From NCBI RefSeq assembly GCF_001976065.1, contig NZ_MNAH01000007.1, positions 240,679 to 304,678 of the forward strand: DNA of 64,000 bases, in the 5' to 3' direction. The DNA is from Pseudomonas putida. Its GTDB lineage: Bacteria > Pseudomonadota > Gammaproteobacteria > Pseudomonadales > Pseudomonadaceae. Both the position numbers and the translations under genes were made by a program. Below are positions 51,222-60,109 of this stretch, piece by piece. The first letter of the stretch is position 1; each line of letters begins with the position of its first letter. The notes beneath the pieces are model-generated. The model ran no database searches and was not told where the DNA came from. It saw nothing but the letters and a program-made list of their open reading frames with translations.

Positions 51222-52412
51222 TCAAGCCTTGCGCCAATTCAGAATTACCAGCGTCACCACCCCCGCGACAATCCCCCAGAACGCCGAACCGATGGAAAAC
51301 AGCGTCAGCCCCGATGCCGTGACCATGAAGGTGATCAGCGCCGCTTCACGCTCCTTCGCTTCGCTCATGGCGATGCTCAGGCCGTTGATGATCGAGCCGA
51401 ACAACGCCAGGGCGGCAATCGACAGCACCAGTTCCTTGGGCAGTGCGGCAAACAAGGCTGCCAGCGTCGCGCCGAACACACCGGCAATGCCATAGAAAAT
51501 CCCGCACCAGACCGCCGCCGTATAACGTTTGTTGCGATCCTCATGGGCATGTGGCCCGGTACAGATCGCCGCGCTGATAGCCGCCAGGTTGATCCCGTGG
51601 GAACCGAAGGGCGCCAGCAACAACGAGGCGATGCCCGTGGTGGTGATCAATGGCGAGGCCGGCACGTTGTAGCCGTCGGCGCGGAGTACGGCAATGCCCG
51701 GCATGTTTTGTGAAGTCATCGCGACCACGAACAACGGGATGCCGATGCTGATGGTTGCGGCGAGGGAGAAATGCGGCGTAGTCCAGACAGGGGTGGCCAC
51801 TTCCAGGTGGAACGCGCTGAAGTCCAGCAGCCCCATCAAGCCGGACAAGGCCGTGCCGATCAGCAAGGCGCCCAGTACGGCATAACGCGGCGACAGGCGC
51901 TTGACCACCAGGTAGGTCAAGAACATGCCCAGCACCAGCGCAGTGCGATGCTGGGCCGCAACGAAAATCTCGCTGCCGATCTTGAACAGGATCCCCGCCA
52001 GCAATGCCGCCGCCAGGGACGCCGGAATATTTTTCACCAGGCGTTCGAAACTGCCGGTCAACCCGCAAATCGTCACCAATACTGCGCAGGTAATATAGGC
52101 GCCGATGGCTTCGCCGTAGGTCACGCCCCCCAGGCTGGTGATCAGCAAGGCCGCGCCCGGGGTGGACCAGGCAATGGTGATGGGGGTGCGATAGCGCAGG
52201 GACAGGCCAATCGAGCACACCGCCATGCCGATGGAAATGGCCCATATCCACGACGAAATCTGCCCGCTGGACAGACCTGCCGCTTGCCCGGCCTGGAACA
52301 TCAGCACCAGGGAACTGGTGTACCCGGTCATCATGGCGATGAACCCGGCGACGATGGCTGAGGGTGATGTGTCGGCCAATGGGCGCAGTTGGGTATGCGT
52401 GGCGTCGTTCAT
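51222..52412 (-). CDS. benE: BenE-family benzoate/H+ symporter
   Basis: The 396-residue membrane protein has about twelve hydrophobic helices and the BenE signatures: AGFIAMMTGYTSSLVLMFQA, AWSTPGAALLITSLGG, VAMTSQNMPGIAVLRADGY, and APFGSHGINLAAISAAICTGP. Characterised BenE imports benzoate, but no ben or cat genes are near. The neighbours here are purine genes and a GntR regulator, so another ring compound cannot be excluded. The ATG at 52412 gives the standard start. The gene is divergent from the GntR gene. Confidence 0.85.
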   Translation of the reverse strand: MNDATHTQLRPLADTSPSAIVAGFIAMMTGYTSSLVLMFQAGQAAGLSSGQISSWIWAISIGMAVCSIGLSLRYRTPITIAWSTPGAALLITSLGGVTYGEAIGAYITCAVLVTICGLTGSFERLVKNIPASLAAALLAGILFKIGSEIFVAAQHRTALVLGMFLTYLVVKRLSPRYAVLGALLIGTALSGLMGLLDFSAFHLEVATPVWTTPHFSLAATISIGIPLFVVAMTSQNMPGIAVLRADGYNVPASPLITTTGIASLLLAPFGSHGINLAAISAAICTGPHAHEDRNKRYTAAVWCGIFYGIAGVFGATLAALFAALPKELVLSIAALALFGSIINGLSIAMSEAKEREAALITFMVTASGLTLFSIGSAFWGIVAGVVTLVILNWRKA

Positions 52413-52461
52413 GACGGTGGTGTTCCTTTTACGTATGAAGATGTCCGCTGTAACACTGGAC

Positions 52462-52556
52462 CCCTGTGGGAGCGGGCTTGCTCGCGAATGCGGTGTTTCA
52501 GCTACATTAATGTCTGCTGACACACCCTCTTCGCGAGCAAGCCCGCTCCCACAGGG
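52462..52556. repeat. REPIN in the benE-gntR intergenic region
   Basis: CCTGTGGGAGCGGGCTTGCT and GAGCAAGCCCGCTCCCACAG are inverted around a loop of about 45 bp. It lies between two divergent promoters. Confidence 0.9.
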
Positions 52557-52663
52557 ATTGCGTACAAAGGCGGATTCTGCGAACAAGCCTAAACTCAAAC
52601 GTAATGGATCGTTGCGATACAGCGGATGTGACAAACAGCCGTACAGTCGTGTTGCCACTAACC

Positions 52664-52675
52664 ATTGTGTACAAT
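52664..52675. promoter_or_regulatory. GntR-type operator ATTGTGTACAAT
   Basis: A near-perfect 12 bp palindrome of the TNGTNNACNA type, 93 bp before the GntR start. It is probably the autoregulatory site and may also control benE. Confidence 0.6.
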
Positions 52676-52767
52676 CGCAGTGATTTTTACGCGATACTTG
52701 CCAGCGACCCACTGTGCCGTATTACAGTCACCGTCAATTCGCCGCAGTTCTCCCGACTCGAGTGCCC

Positions 52768-53532
52768 ATGAACGAACAGTTGCAACCCCTAAAGAAACAG
52801 CCGCGAGCAGGCAAAGCCGGCCGCAGCGGAACCCAGGACGATATTGTCTACGCGCATATCTTCGAGGCCATCCTCGAACAGCGCCTGGCGCCCGGCACCA
52901 AGTTGAGCGAAGAAGCGCTGGGGGAGATTTTCGGGGTCAGCCGCACCATCATTCGCCGCGCGCTGTCGCGCCTGGCCCATGAAAGCGTGGTGTTGCTGCG
53001 CCCGAATCGCGGCGCCGTGGTTGCCAGCCCGAGCGTCGAAGAGGCGCGCCAGGTGTTCATGGCCCGGCGTCTGGTGGAACGGGCGATCACCGAGCTTGCG
53101 GTCGAGCACGCCACTGCCGAACAAATTGCCGAGTTGCGGCAGATGGTCAACGACGAGCGCGACAGTTTTTCCCGTGGGGACCGTGGCGCCGGCATCCGCC
53201 TGTCGGGCGAATTTCACCTGAAACTGGCCGAAGCGGCGAAAAATGCCCCGCTGATCAGCTTCCAGCGCAGCCTGGTGTCCCAGACTTCGCTGATCATTGC
53301 CCAGTACGAAAGCGGCAACCGTTCCCACTGCTCCTACGACGAGCACACCCAGTTGATCGACGCCATTGAAAAGCGCGACGCGGAACTGGCGGTGAACCTG
53401 ATGATGCATCACATGGATCACATCGACAGCAAACTCAACCTGGATGAGGAAAGTGCGTCGGATGATCTGCACGCGGTGTTCTCGCATTTGCTGCAGACCA
53501 AGAAGCCAGGGCGGTCGCCGGCGAAAATCTGA
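52768..53532 (+). CDS. GntR-family (FadR/FCD) transcriptional regulator
   Basis: The 254-residue protein has a basic N-terminal extension, a winged helix (VYAHIFEAILEQRLAPGTKLS; FGVSRTIIRRALSRLAHE) and a helical FCD domain with metal-ligand-type residues (FHLKLAEAAKNAPL; HTQLIDAIEKRDAE; HHMDHID). It lies between benE and the guaD-xdh cluster, so a role in controlling transport or purine breakdown is likely but unproven. The ATG at 52768 is chosen over 52714. An ATTGTGTACAAT site lies upstream. Confidence 0.88.
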   Translation: MNEQLQPLKKQPRAGKAGRSGTQDDIVYAHIFEAILEQRLAPGTKLSEEALGEIFGVSRTIIRRALSRLAHESVVLLRPNRGAVVASPSVEEARQVFMARRLVERAITELAVEHATAEQIAELRQMVNDERDSFSRGDRGAGIRLSGEFHLKLAEAAKNAPLISFQRSLVSQTSLIIAQYESGNRSHCSYDEHTQLIDAIEKRDAELAVNLMMHHMDHIDSKLNLDEESASDDLHAVFSHLLQTKKPGRSPAKI

Positions 53533-53548
53533 TGGACCGCACCGCCTG

Positions 53549-53628
53549 ATTCGCGAGCAAGCCCGCTCCCACAGGGGGGTTGTGAACGGCACACATCAAA
53601 TGTGCGAGCGGACTTGGTCGCGAATCAG
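53549..53628. repeat. REPIN between gntR and guaD
   Basis: ATTCGCGAGCAAGCCCGCTC faces GAGCGGACTTGGTCGCGAAT around a loop of about 30 bp; the right unit has two changes. Confidence 0.85.
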
Positions 53629-53641
53629 GACGCAAAGACAC

Positions 53642-53680
53642 AAAAATCCCCCGGAACCTAACGATTGCGGGGGATTTTTT
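53642..53680. terminator. Bidirectional terminator between gntR and guaD
   Basis: AAAAATCCCCCG and CGGGGGATTTTTT form a long stem flanked by A and T runs, so it can end the converging gntR and guaD transcripts. Confidence 0.85.
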
Positions 53681-53695
53681 ATGCCCGGCGAAAAC

Positions 53696-55000
53696 TCAGC
53701 GCTGATGCACCAGGTTCCCCGCCGCATAAGTCTGCAACACCGTCCGGTCATCCCCCAGCGTCATCAGCACAAACAACGTCTCGGCGATGTTATTGGCCTG
53801 CTGCAGGCGATAGCTCAGTAGCGGCGTGGCGTTGTAGTCCAGCACCAGGAAGTCGGCGTCGGTGCCCGGCTGCAGGTTGCCGATCTTGTCTTCCAGGCGC
53901 AGCGCACGGGCGCCGCCGAGGGTGGCCAGGTACAGCGACTTGAACGGGCTCAGGCGCGCACCTTGCAGTTGCATGACCTTGTAGGCTTCGTTGAGGGTTT
54001 GCAGCAGGGAGAAACTGGTGCCGCCACCGACATCGGTGCCGATGCCGACATTGAGCTTGTGCTTCTCGGCCATCGGCAGGTTGAACAGGCCGCTGCCGAG
54101 GAAGAAGTTCGAAGTCGGGCAGAACGAGATGGCCGAACCGGTTTCTGCCAGTCGCGCGCACTCGTCGTCGCACAAGTGCACGCCATGGGCGAACACCGAG
54201 CGCTCGCCGAGCAACTGGTAGTGATCGTAGACGTCGAGGTAGCCCTTGCGCTCCGGGAAGAGTGCCTTGACCCACTCGATTTCCTTGAGGTTTTCGCTGA
54301 TGTGGGTCTGCATGTACAGATCCGGGTATTCGGTCAGCAACTGACCGGCCAGGGTCAGCTGTTCCGGGGTGCTGGTCGGTGCAAAGCGCGGGGTGACCGC
54401 ATAGTGCAGGCGGCCCTTGCCGTGCCAGCGCTCGATCAGCGCCTTGCTGTCCAGGTAGCTGGATTCGGCGGTGTCGGTCAGGTAGTCCGGGGCGTTGCGG
54501 TCCATCATGACCTTGCCGGCGATCATGCGCAGGTCCAACTGCTCGGCGGCTTCGAAGAACGAATTCACCGATTGCGGATGCACGCTGCCGAACACCAGCG
54601 CGGTGGTGGTGCCGTTGCGCAGCAGTTCCTTGATGAAGATGTCCGCGACCTGGTCGGCGTGGGCCTTGTCGGCGAATTGGCTTTCGCAGGGGAAGGTGTA
54701 AGTGTTGAGCCAGTCCAGCAGTTGCTCGCCATAGGCGCCGACCATACCGGTTTGCGGCAGGTGGATGTGGGTGTCGATGAAGCCGGGGGTGATCAGCGCA
54801 TCCTGGTAATGGTTGATCTCGATATCGGCCGGCAGGGTTGGCAACAGTTCACTGGCATGGCCGAGGGCGCTGATCTTGCCGTTATCGATCACCAGCAAGC
54901 CGTCCTCGAAATATTCGTACGAGGCTTCGATCCCGACTTCGGCAGGGTCGGCGATGCTGTGCAGAATGGCGGCGCGGTAGGCTTTGCGAGTCAGAGGCAT
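53696..55000 (-). CDS. guaD: Guanine deaminase
   Basis: The 434-residue amidohydrolase converts guanine to xanthine. Zinc ligands are visible: DTHIHLPQ (two His), the His in YMQTHISENLKEIEW, the His in FAHGVHLCDDE and the Asp in GIGTDVGGGTSFSLL. SFCPTSNFFLGSGLF is a family block for guanine binding. Product xanthine is the substrate of the adjacent xanthine dehydrogenase. It lies 25 bp after xdhC in the same direction, so it is probably the last gene of the xdhA-xdhB-xdhC-guaD operon. Confidence 0.95.
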   Translation of the reverse strand: MPLTRKAYRAAILHSIADPAEVGIEASYEYFEDGLLVIDNGKISALGHASELLPTLPADIEINHYQDALITPGFIDTHIHLPQTGMVGAYGEQLLDWLNTYTFPCESQFADKAHADQVADIFIKELLRNGTTTALVFGSVHPQSVNSFFEAAEQLDLRMIAGKVMMDRNAPDYLTDTAESSYLDSKALIERWHGKGRLHYAVTPRFAPTSTPEQLTLAGQLLTEYPDLYMQTHISENLKEIEWVKALFPERKGYLDVYDHYQLLGERSVFAHGVHLCDDECARLAETGSAISFCPTSNFFLGSGLFNLPMAEKHKLNVGIGTDVGGGTSFSLLQTLNEAYKVMQLQGARLSPFKSLYLATLGGARALRLEDKIGNLQPGTDADFLVLDYNATPLLSYRLQQANNIAETLFVLMTLGDDRTVLQTYAAGNLVHQR

Positions 55001-55025
55001 GGTTGTTCTCTATTTATGAAGCTCA

Positions 55026-55883
55026 TCAATTGGAAGCTTTCAATTTTGTCGCCTGACTGCGGCGTGAAACGGGCAGCAGCTTGGCAATCGGTTCGGCGCT
55101 GGAGGTTTGCTGGCCGAAATTGGCGTTATAGGTGGCGATGATTTCGCCGGCGATGGAGACGGCGATTTCCACAGGCAATTTGCCTTTGACTTCGCCGATG
55201 CCCATCGGACAGCGCATGCGTTGCACGACGCTGCTGTCGAAACCGCGGTCGCGCAGGCGGTGTTCGAACTTCACCCGTTTGGTCTTCGAGCCGATCAGGC
55301 CGAAGTAGGCGAAGTCGTTGCGCTTGAGGATCGCGGCGGTGAGCTCGAGGTCGAGCTGATGGTTGTGGGTCATGACGATGCAGTAGCTACCGACGGGCAG
55401 GTCGTCGATTTCGTCCACCGGTTCTTCGCTGACGATCTTGCGCACGCCGTGGGGGATCTGCTGCGGAAATTCGTCTTCGCGCGAGTCGATCCAGCGCACC
55501 CGGCAGGGCAGGCTGGCCAGCAGCGGCACCAGTGCGCGGCCGACGTGGCCGGCGCCGAACACAGCGATCTGCGCCTGGACCTGGCCCATCGGTTCGAACA
55601 GCAGCACGGTCGCGCCACCGCAGCACTGGCCCAGGCTGGCGCCGAGGCTGAAGCGTTCGAGATGGGTGTCCTGCTTGCCGCTGGCGAGCATCTCGCGGGC
55701 GATGTGCATGGCCTTGTATTCCAGGTGCCCGCCACCGATGGTGTCGAACGCTTGGTGGGCGCTGATGACCATCTTCGAACCGGCATTGCGCGGCGTCGAG
55801 CCGAGCTCTTCGATGATGGTCACCAACACACAGGGTTCGCCCTGGTTTTGCAGGTCGGCGAGGGCGTCGATCCAGTTGTACAT
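55026..55883 (-). CDS. xdhC: XdhC, xanthine dehydrogenase maturation factor
   Basis: The 285-residue protein matches XdhC/CoxI chaperones: N-terminal LVTIIEELGSTPRNAGSKM, GGGHLEYKA, SLGQCCGGATVLLFEP, and a Rossmann-like IAVFGAGHVGRALVPLL. It binds molybdenum cofactor, helps it acquire the terminal sulfur and inserts it into XdhB. The ATG at 55883 with GAGGTG upstream is preferred to the longer frame, which translates a REPIN. That REPIN separates it from xdhB. Confidence 0.94.
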   Translation of the reverse strand: MYNWIDALADLQNQGEPCVLVTIIEELGSTPRNAGSKMVISAHQAFDTIGGGHLEYKAMHIAREMLASGKQDTHLERFSLGASLGQCCGGATVLLFEPMGQVQAQIAVFGAGHVGRALVPLLASLPCRVRWIDSREDEFPQQIPHGVRKIVSEEPVDEIDDLPVGSYCIVMTHNHQLDLELTAAILKRNDFAYFGLIGSKTKRVKFEHRLRDRGFDSSVVQRMRCPMGIGEVKGKLPVEIAVSIAGEIIATYNANFGQQTSSAEPIAKLLPVSRRSQATKLKASN

Positions 55884-55917
55884 AAACACCTCAACATCTC
55901 TGTTGTCTGTTCCGGCC

Positions 55918-55988
55918 TCTTCGCGAGCAGGCTCGCTCCCACAGGGAATGCATTCCAAATGTGGGAGCGAGCCTGCTCGCGAAGGCCG
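55918..55988. repeat. REPIN between xdhB and xdhC
   Basis: TTCGCGAGCAGGCTCGCTCC faces GGAGCGAGCCTGCTCGCGAA around a loop of about 25 bp. It sits inside the presumed xdh operon. Confidence 0.88.
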
Positions 55989-55997
55989 CACCTCGGT

Positions 55998-58397
55998 CTA
56001 GAGCGAAGCCAACTCGGTCTCAGCCTCGACAGCCTTCGCCGCCTTCAACTGGCGCATCTGCTCACAGCCCCACAACACCCGCTCCGGCGTCGCCGGTGCG
56101 TCGATTTTCGGTTGATGCTTGTAGTCGCCCAGACTGGCCACGGCATCCTTGATCGCGCACCACGCGGCGATGCCGAGCATGAACGGCGGCTCGCCCACGG
56201 CCTTGGAATGGAACACCGTGTCTTCCGGGTTCTTGCGGTTTTCCACCAGCTTGACCCGCAGGTCCAGCGGCATGTCGGCCACGGCCGGGATCTTGTAGCT
56301 GGCCGGGCCGTTGGTCATCAGCTTGCCCTTGTTGTTCCACACCAGCTCTTCCATAGTCAGCCAACCCATGCCCTGGATGAAACCGCCCTCGACCTGGCCG
56401 ATGTCGATGGCCGGGTTCAGCGAGGCGCCGACGTCGTGGAGGATGTCGGTGCGCAGCATCTTGTACTCGCCGGTCAAGGTGTCGATGATCACCTCGCAGC
56501 AGGCGGCGCCGAAGGCGAAGTAATAGAACGGGCGCCCACGGGCCTGGCTGCGGTCGTAGTAGATTTTCGGGGTCTTGTAGAACCCGGTACTCGACAGCGA
56601 CACCTGGGCGAAATACGCCTGCTGGATCAGCGCTTCGAAGGTCAGGATGTGATCGCGAACCCGCACATGGCCGTTATGGAACTCAACGTCTTCTTCGCTG
56701 ACCTTGTACTGGCGAGCGGCAAATTCGACCAGGCGTTGCTTGATGGTCTCGGCGGCATTCTGCGCCGCCTTGCCGTTCAGGTCAGCGCCGCTGGACGCCG
56801 CGGTCGGCGAGGTATTTGGCACCTTGTCGGTGTTGGTCGCAGTGATCTGCACACGGTCCATTTCCACCTGGAACACCTCGGCCACCACCTGCGCGACCTT
56901 GGTGTTCAGGCCCTGGCCCATCTCGGTGCCGCCATGGTTCAGGTGGATGCTGCCGTCGGTGTAGACGTGCACCAGGGCGCCGGCCTGGTTGAGGAAGCTG
57001 GCGGTGAAGGAAATGCCGAATTTCACCGGGGTCAGCGCCAGGCCTTTTTTCAGGACCGGGCTGTTGGCGTTGTAGCGACGGATCGCTTCGCGGCGCTCGG
57101 CGTACTGGCTGCTGGCTTCCAGTTCGGCGGTCATCTCTTCGAGCATGTTGTGCTCGACGGTCTGGTAGTAGTGGGTGACGTTGCGCTCGGTCTTGCCGTA
57201 GTAGTTGGCCTTGCGCACCGTCAGCGGGTCGAGGGCCAGGTGCCGGGCGATGGCGTCCATCACTTCTTCGATGGCGACCATGCCTTGCGGGCCGCCGAAG
57301 CCACGGTAAGCGGTGTTCGAGGCGGTGTTGGTCTTGCAGCGGTGACCGTTGATGGTCGCGTCGCCCAGGTAATACGAGTTATCGGAGTGGAACATCGCCC
57401 GGTCGACGATCGACGCCGACAGGTCCGGCGAGCAGCCGCAGTTGCCGGCCAGATCCAGGGCGATGCCATGCAGGCGCCCGGTGCGGTCAAAGCCGACGTC
57501 GTACTCGACATAGAACGGATGACGCTTGCCGGTCATCAGCATGTCCTCGACCCGCGGCAGGCGCATCTTGGTCGGCTGGCCGGTGAGGTGCGCGATCACC
57601 GCGCACAGGCACGCCGGGCTCGCCGCCTGCGTCTCCTTGCCACCAAAACCGCCACCCATGCGGCGCATGTCGACAACGATCTTGTTCATCGACACGTCCA
57701 GCACTTCGGCCACCAGCTTCTGCACTTCAGTGGGGTTCTGGGTCGAGCAATAAACGATCATGCCGCCGTCTTCGGTGGGCATTACCGAGGAGATCTGGGT
57801 TTCCAGGTAGAAGTGTTCCTGGCCACCGATGTGCAGGGTGCCCTGGATGCGGTGCTCGGCGGTGGCCAGCGCCGTGGCCGAATCGCCGCGCTGATGGGTG
57901 TGGCTGTCGAGCACGAAGTGACGCTTGCGCAGGGCTTCGACCACGTCCAGCACTGGCTCCAGGTCTTCGTATTCGATGATCGCGGCCATCGCCGCCTTGC
58001 GCGCGGTTTCCAGGTCCTTCGCGGCGACGGCGAGCACCGGCTGGCCGACGAACTGCACGTCGTCGATGGCCAGCAGCGGGTCACCCGGTAGCAGCGGGCC
58101 GATGTCTTTCAGGCCCGGCACGTCTTCGTGGGTGATGGCGATGCGCACGCCTTCGAAGGCGTAGCACGGCTGGGTGTCGATGCTGATGATCCGCGCGTGG
58201 GCGCGGTCGGACAAGCGTGCATAAACGTGCAACTGGTTGGGAAATTCGAGGCGATCGTCGATGTACTGCGCTTCACCGGACACATGCTTGGCGGCGCTGT
58301 CATGCTTGACGCTGCGGCCGACACCGGTGGTCAGGTCCTTGGCGAACAGTTCAGCCAGTTCGGCCTGGGTCTTCTCTACGGCGTGATGGTTAGACAT
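55998..58397 (-). CDS. xdhB: Xanthine dehydrogenase, molybdopterin-binding large subunit
   Basis: The 799-residue subunit binds the molybdenum cofactor and oxidises hypoxanthine and xanthine to urate. Family blocks are GRSVKHDSAAKHVSGEAQYIDD, MGGGFGGKETQA, NTAYRGFGGPQGM, HGGTEMGQGLNTKVAQV and the C-terminal KAVGEPPFMLGIAAW with the catalytic Glu of the GEPP loop. The start overlaps the xdhA stop by eight bases, so the two subunits are translated together. Confidence 0.95.
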   Translation of the reverse strand: MSNHHAVEKTQAELAELFAKDLTTGVGRSVKHDSAAKHVSGEAQYIDDRLEFPNQLHVYARLSDRAHARIISIDTQPCYAFEGVRIAITHEDVPGLKDIGPLLPGDPLLAIDDVQFVGQPVLAVAAKDLETARKAAMAAIIEYEDLEPVLDVVEALRKRHFVLDSHTHQRGDSATALATAEHRIQGTLHIGGQEHFYLETQISSVMPTEDGGMIVYCSTQNPTEVQKLVAEVLDVSMNKIVVDMRRMGGGFGGKETQAASPACLCAVIAHLTGQPTKMRLPRVEDMLMTGKRHPFYVEYDVGFDRTGRLHGIALDLAGNCGCSPDLSASIVDRAMFHSDNSYYLGDATINGHRCKTNTASNTAYRGFGGPQGMVAIEEVMDAIARHLALDPLTVRKANYYGKTERNVTHYYQTVEHNMLEEMTAELEASSQYAERREAIRRYNANSPVLKKGLALTPVKFGISFTASFLNQAGALVHVYTDGSIHLNHGGTEMGQGLNTKVAQVVAEVFQVEMDRVQITATNTDKVPNTSPTAASSGADLNGKAAQNAAETIKQRLVEFAARQYKVSEEDVEFHNGHVRVRDHILTFEALIQQAYFAQVSLSSTGFYKTPKIYYDRSQARGRPFYYFAFGAACCEVIIDTLTGEYKMLRTDILHDVGASLNPAIDIGQVEGGFIQGMGWLTMEELVWNNKGKLMTNGPASYKIPAVADMPLDLRVKLVENRKNPEDTVFHSKAVGEPPFMLGIAAWCAIKDAVASLGDYKHQPKIDAPATPERVLWGCEQMRQLKAAKAVEAETELASL

Positions 58398-59844
58398 AAG
58401 CGGTCACCCGAGTCTCGATGTGCGGCGTTTGCAGTTCGATGAAGTATTTGCGCAGCAGGTTCTGTGCACTGAGCAGGCGATATTCCTTGCTGGCGCGGAA
58501 GTCCGACAGCGGCGTGAAATCGTCCGCCAGGGCGGCGCAGGCGCGTTCCACGGTGGCGTTGTTGAAGGGCGCACCGATCAACGCGGTTTCGCAACTGTTG
58601 GCGCGTTTTGGAATGGCCGCCATGCCACCGAAGGCCACGCGGGCATCGGCGATCACACCGTTTTCCAGGCGCAGGTTGAACGCCGCGCACACTGCAGAGA
58701 TGTCATCGTCCAGGCGCTTGGACACCTTGTAGGCGCGGAACAGTTGCTCGACGCTGGCACGCGGCACGATGATCTTCTCGATGAACTCGCTTTCCTGGCG
58801 CGCGGTGACGCGGTAATCGATGAAGTAGTCTTCCAGGGCCAGGGTGCGGCGGGTATCGCCCTTGCACAGGACAATCTGTGCGCCCAGGGCAATCAGCAGC
58901 GGAGGCGAGTCGCCGATGGGCGAGGCGTTGCCGATGTTGCCGCCCAAGGTGCCCTGGTTGCGGATCTGCAAGGAGGCGAAGCGCTGCAGCAGTTCGCCGA
59001 AGTCCGGGTACTCGGCCTTCAGGGCTTCGTAGCAGTCGGAGAGGGCGGTGGCGGCGCCGATTTCCAGGCGGTCGTCGAAGCGCTCGATGCGCTTCATCTC
59101 GGCGACGTTGCCGACGTAGATCATCACCGGCAGGGTGCGGTGGAACTGGGTCACTTCCAGCGCCAGGTCGGTGCCGCCGGCCAGCAGCCGGGCCTGTGGA
59201 TAAGCGTCATAGAGGTCGGCCAGGTCGGCCACGGTCAAGGGCACCAGGCAGCGCTTGTCGCCACTGTTGAGTTCGCCGATGTCGGTAGGCGCGATAGCCT
59301 TGAGCCGGGCGATGGTCTGGGCTTCATTGGCATCGAACTGATCCGGTTGTTTACCGCAGCAGGACTGCTCGGCGGCTTCCAGGATCGGCCGGTAGCCGGT
59401 GCAGCGGCAGAGGTTGCCGGCCAGGGCCTCGTGGGCCTTGTGCTGATCCGGTGCGTCGCTGTTCTTTTGCAGGGCAAACAACGACATCACGAAACCCGGG
59501 GTGCAGAACCCGCATTGCGAGCCGTGGCACTCGACCATGGCCTTCTGCACGCTGTGCAATTCGCCCTTGTGCTTGAGGTCTTCAACGCTGATCAGTTGCT
59601 TGCCGTGCAGGGACGACACGAACGTCAGGCACGAGTTGAGACTGCGGTAGCGAATGTGTTCGCGGCCTGCGTCATCCGTCTGCAACTCGCCGACCACCAC
59701 GGTGCATGCGCCGCAGTCACCGCTGGCGCAGCCTTCTTTGGTGCCGGGTTTGCCCACATGGTCGCGCAGATAATTGAGCACGGTCAGGTTCGGGTCCAGG
59801 GCGTGCTCGCTACGGAGTTCCTGGTTTAGTAAAAACTGGATCAC
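58390..59844 (-). CDS. xdhA: Xanthine dehydrogenase, FAD and 2Fe-2S small subunit
   Basis: The 484-residue subunit has a first 2Fe-2S ferredoxin domain (Cys39, Cys44 and Cys47 in KEGCASGDCGACTVV), a second one (CGFCTPGFVMSL and GNLCRCTGYRP), and an FAD-binding domain (LLAGGTDLALEV; TLGGNIGNASPIGDSPP). Electrons pass from molybdenum in XdhB through these to NAD+. I choose GTG at 59844, which has GAGG eight bases upstream and starts the protein at (M)IQFLLN. The ATG at 59883 lacks a ribosome site. Tandem TGAC-N6-GTCA dyads lie 60-95 bp upstream. Confidence 0.94.
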   Translation of the reverse strand: MIQFLLNQELRSEHALDPNLTVLNYLRDHVGKPGTKEGCASGDCGACTVVVGELQTDDAGREHIRYRSLNSCLTFVSSLHGKQLISVEDLKHKGELHSVQKAMVECHGSQCGFCTPGFVMSLFALQKNSDAPDQHKAHEALAGNLCRCTGYRPILEAAEQSCCGKQPDQFDANEAQTIARLKAIAPTDIGELNSGDKRCLVPLTVADLADLYDAYPQARLLAGGTDLALEVTQFHRTLPVMIYVGNVAEMKRIERFDDRLEIGAATALSDCYEALKAEYPDFGELLQRFASLQIRNQGTLGGNIGNASPIGDSPPLLIALGAQIVLCKGDTRRTLALEDYFIDYRVTARQESEFIEKIIVPRASVEQLFRAYKVSKRLDDDISAVCAAFNLRLENGVIADARVAFGGMAAIPKRANSCETALIGAPFNNATVERACAALADDFTPLSDFRASKEYRLLSAQNLLRKYFIELQTPHIETRVTAYV

Positions 59845-59902
59845 GGAAGGCCTCGCAGACTCATTATTGTTGTTAACCGACATGAACCGAATTTAGCAGG
59901 TC

Positions 59903-59939
59903 TGACTTTCCGGTCAATGATTTTCTGACTTAAAGGTCA
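59903..59939. promoter_or_regulatory. Two tandem TGAC-N6-GTCA dyads upstream of xdhA
   Basis: TGAC-N6-GTCA occurs at 59903-59916 and again at 59926-59939, 23 bp apart, about two helical turns. The second is part of CTGAC-N6-GTCAG. They lie between xdhA and the divergent gntR and look like an operator for a dimeric regulator. Confidence 0.6.
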
Positions 59940-60078
59940 GGAAAATGCATTTTGTCGATTAACGCCGCTTTTCTTCATTATTGACCCTCGATCAATACCC
60001 TGCTTTTTGCTTGAATCGTGCCAAAACCAGCGGGCAGGCCCTGCGCCATGACGTATCAATTGCGCTACACTGCGCCGC

Positions 60079-60086
60079 TTGTACAA
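60079..60086. promoter_or_regulatory. Short palindrome TTGTACAA upstream of the second gntR
   Basis: An 8 bp perfect palindrome 23 bp before the ATG. It resembles GntR operators but lacks the two central bases of TNGTNNACNA, so binding is uncertain. Confidence 0.35.
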
Positions 60087-60109
60087 ATCGAAGAGTTTGA
60101 AGGACAACC

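Noticed and set aside
4291..55988. Repeated short palindromes as a CRISPR array
   Set aside because: The repeats are inverted pairs scattered between genes, not regularly spaced direct repeats, and no cas gene is present. They are REP/REPIN elements.
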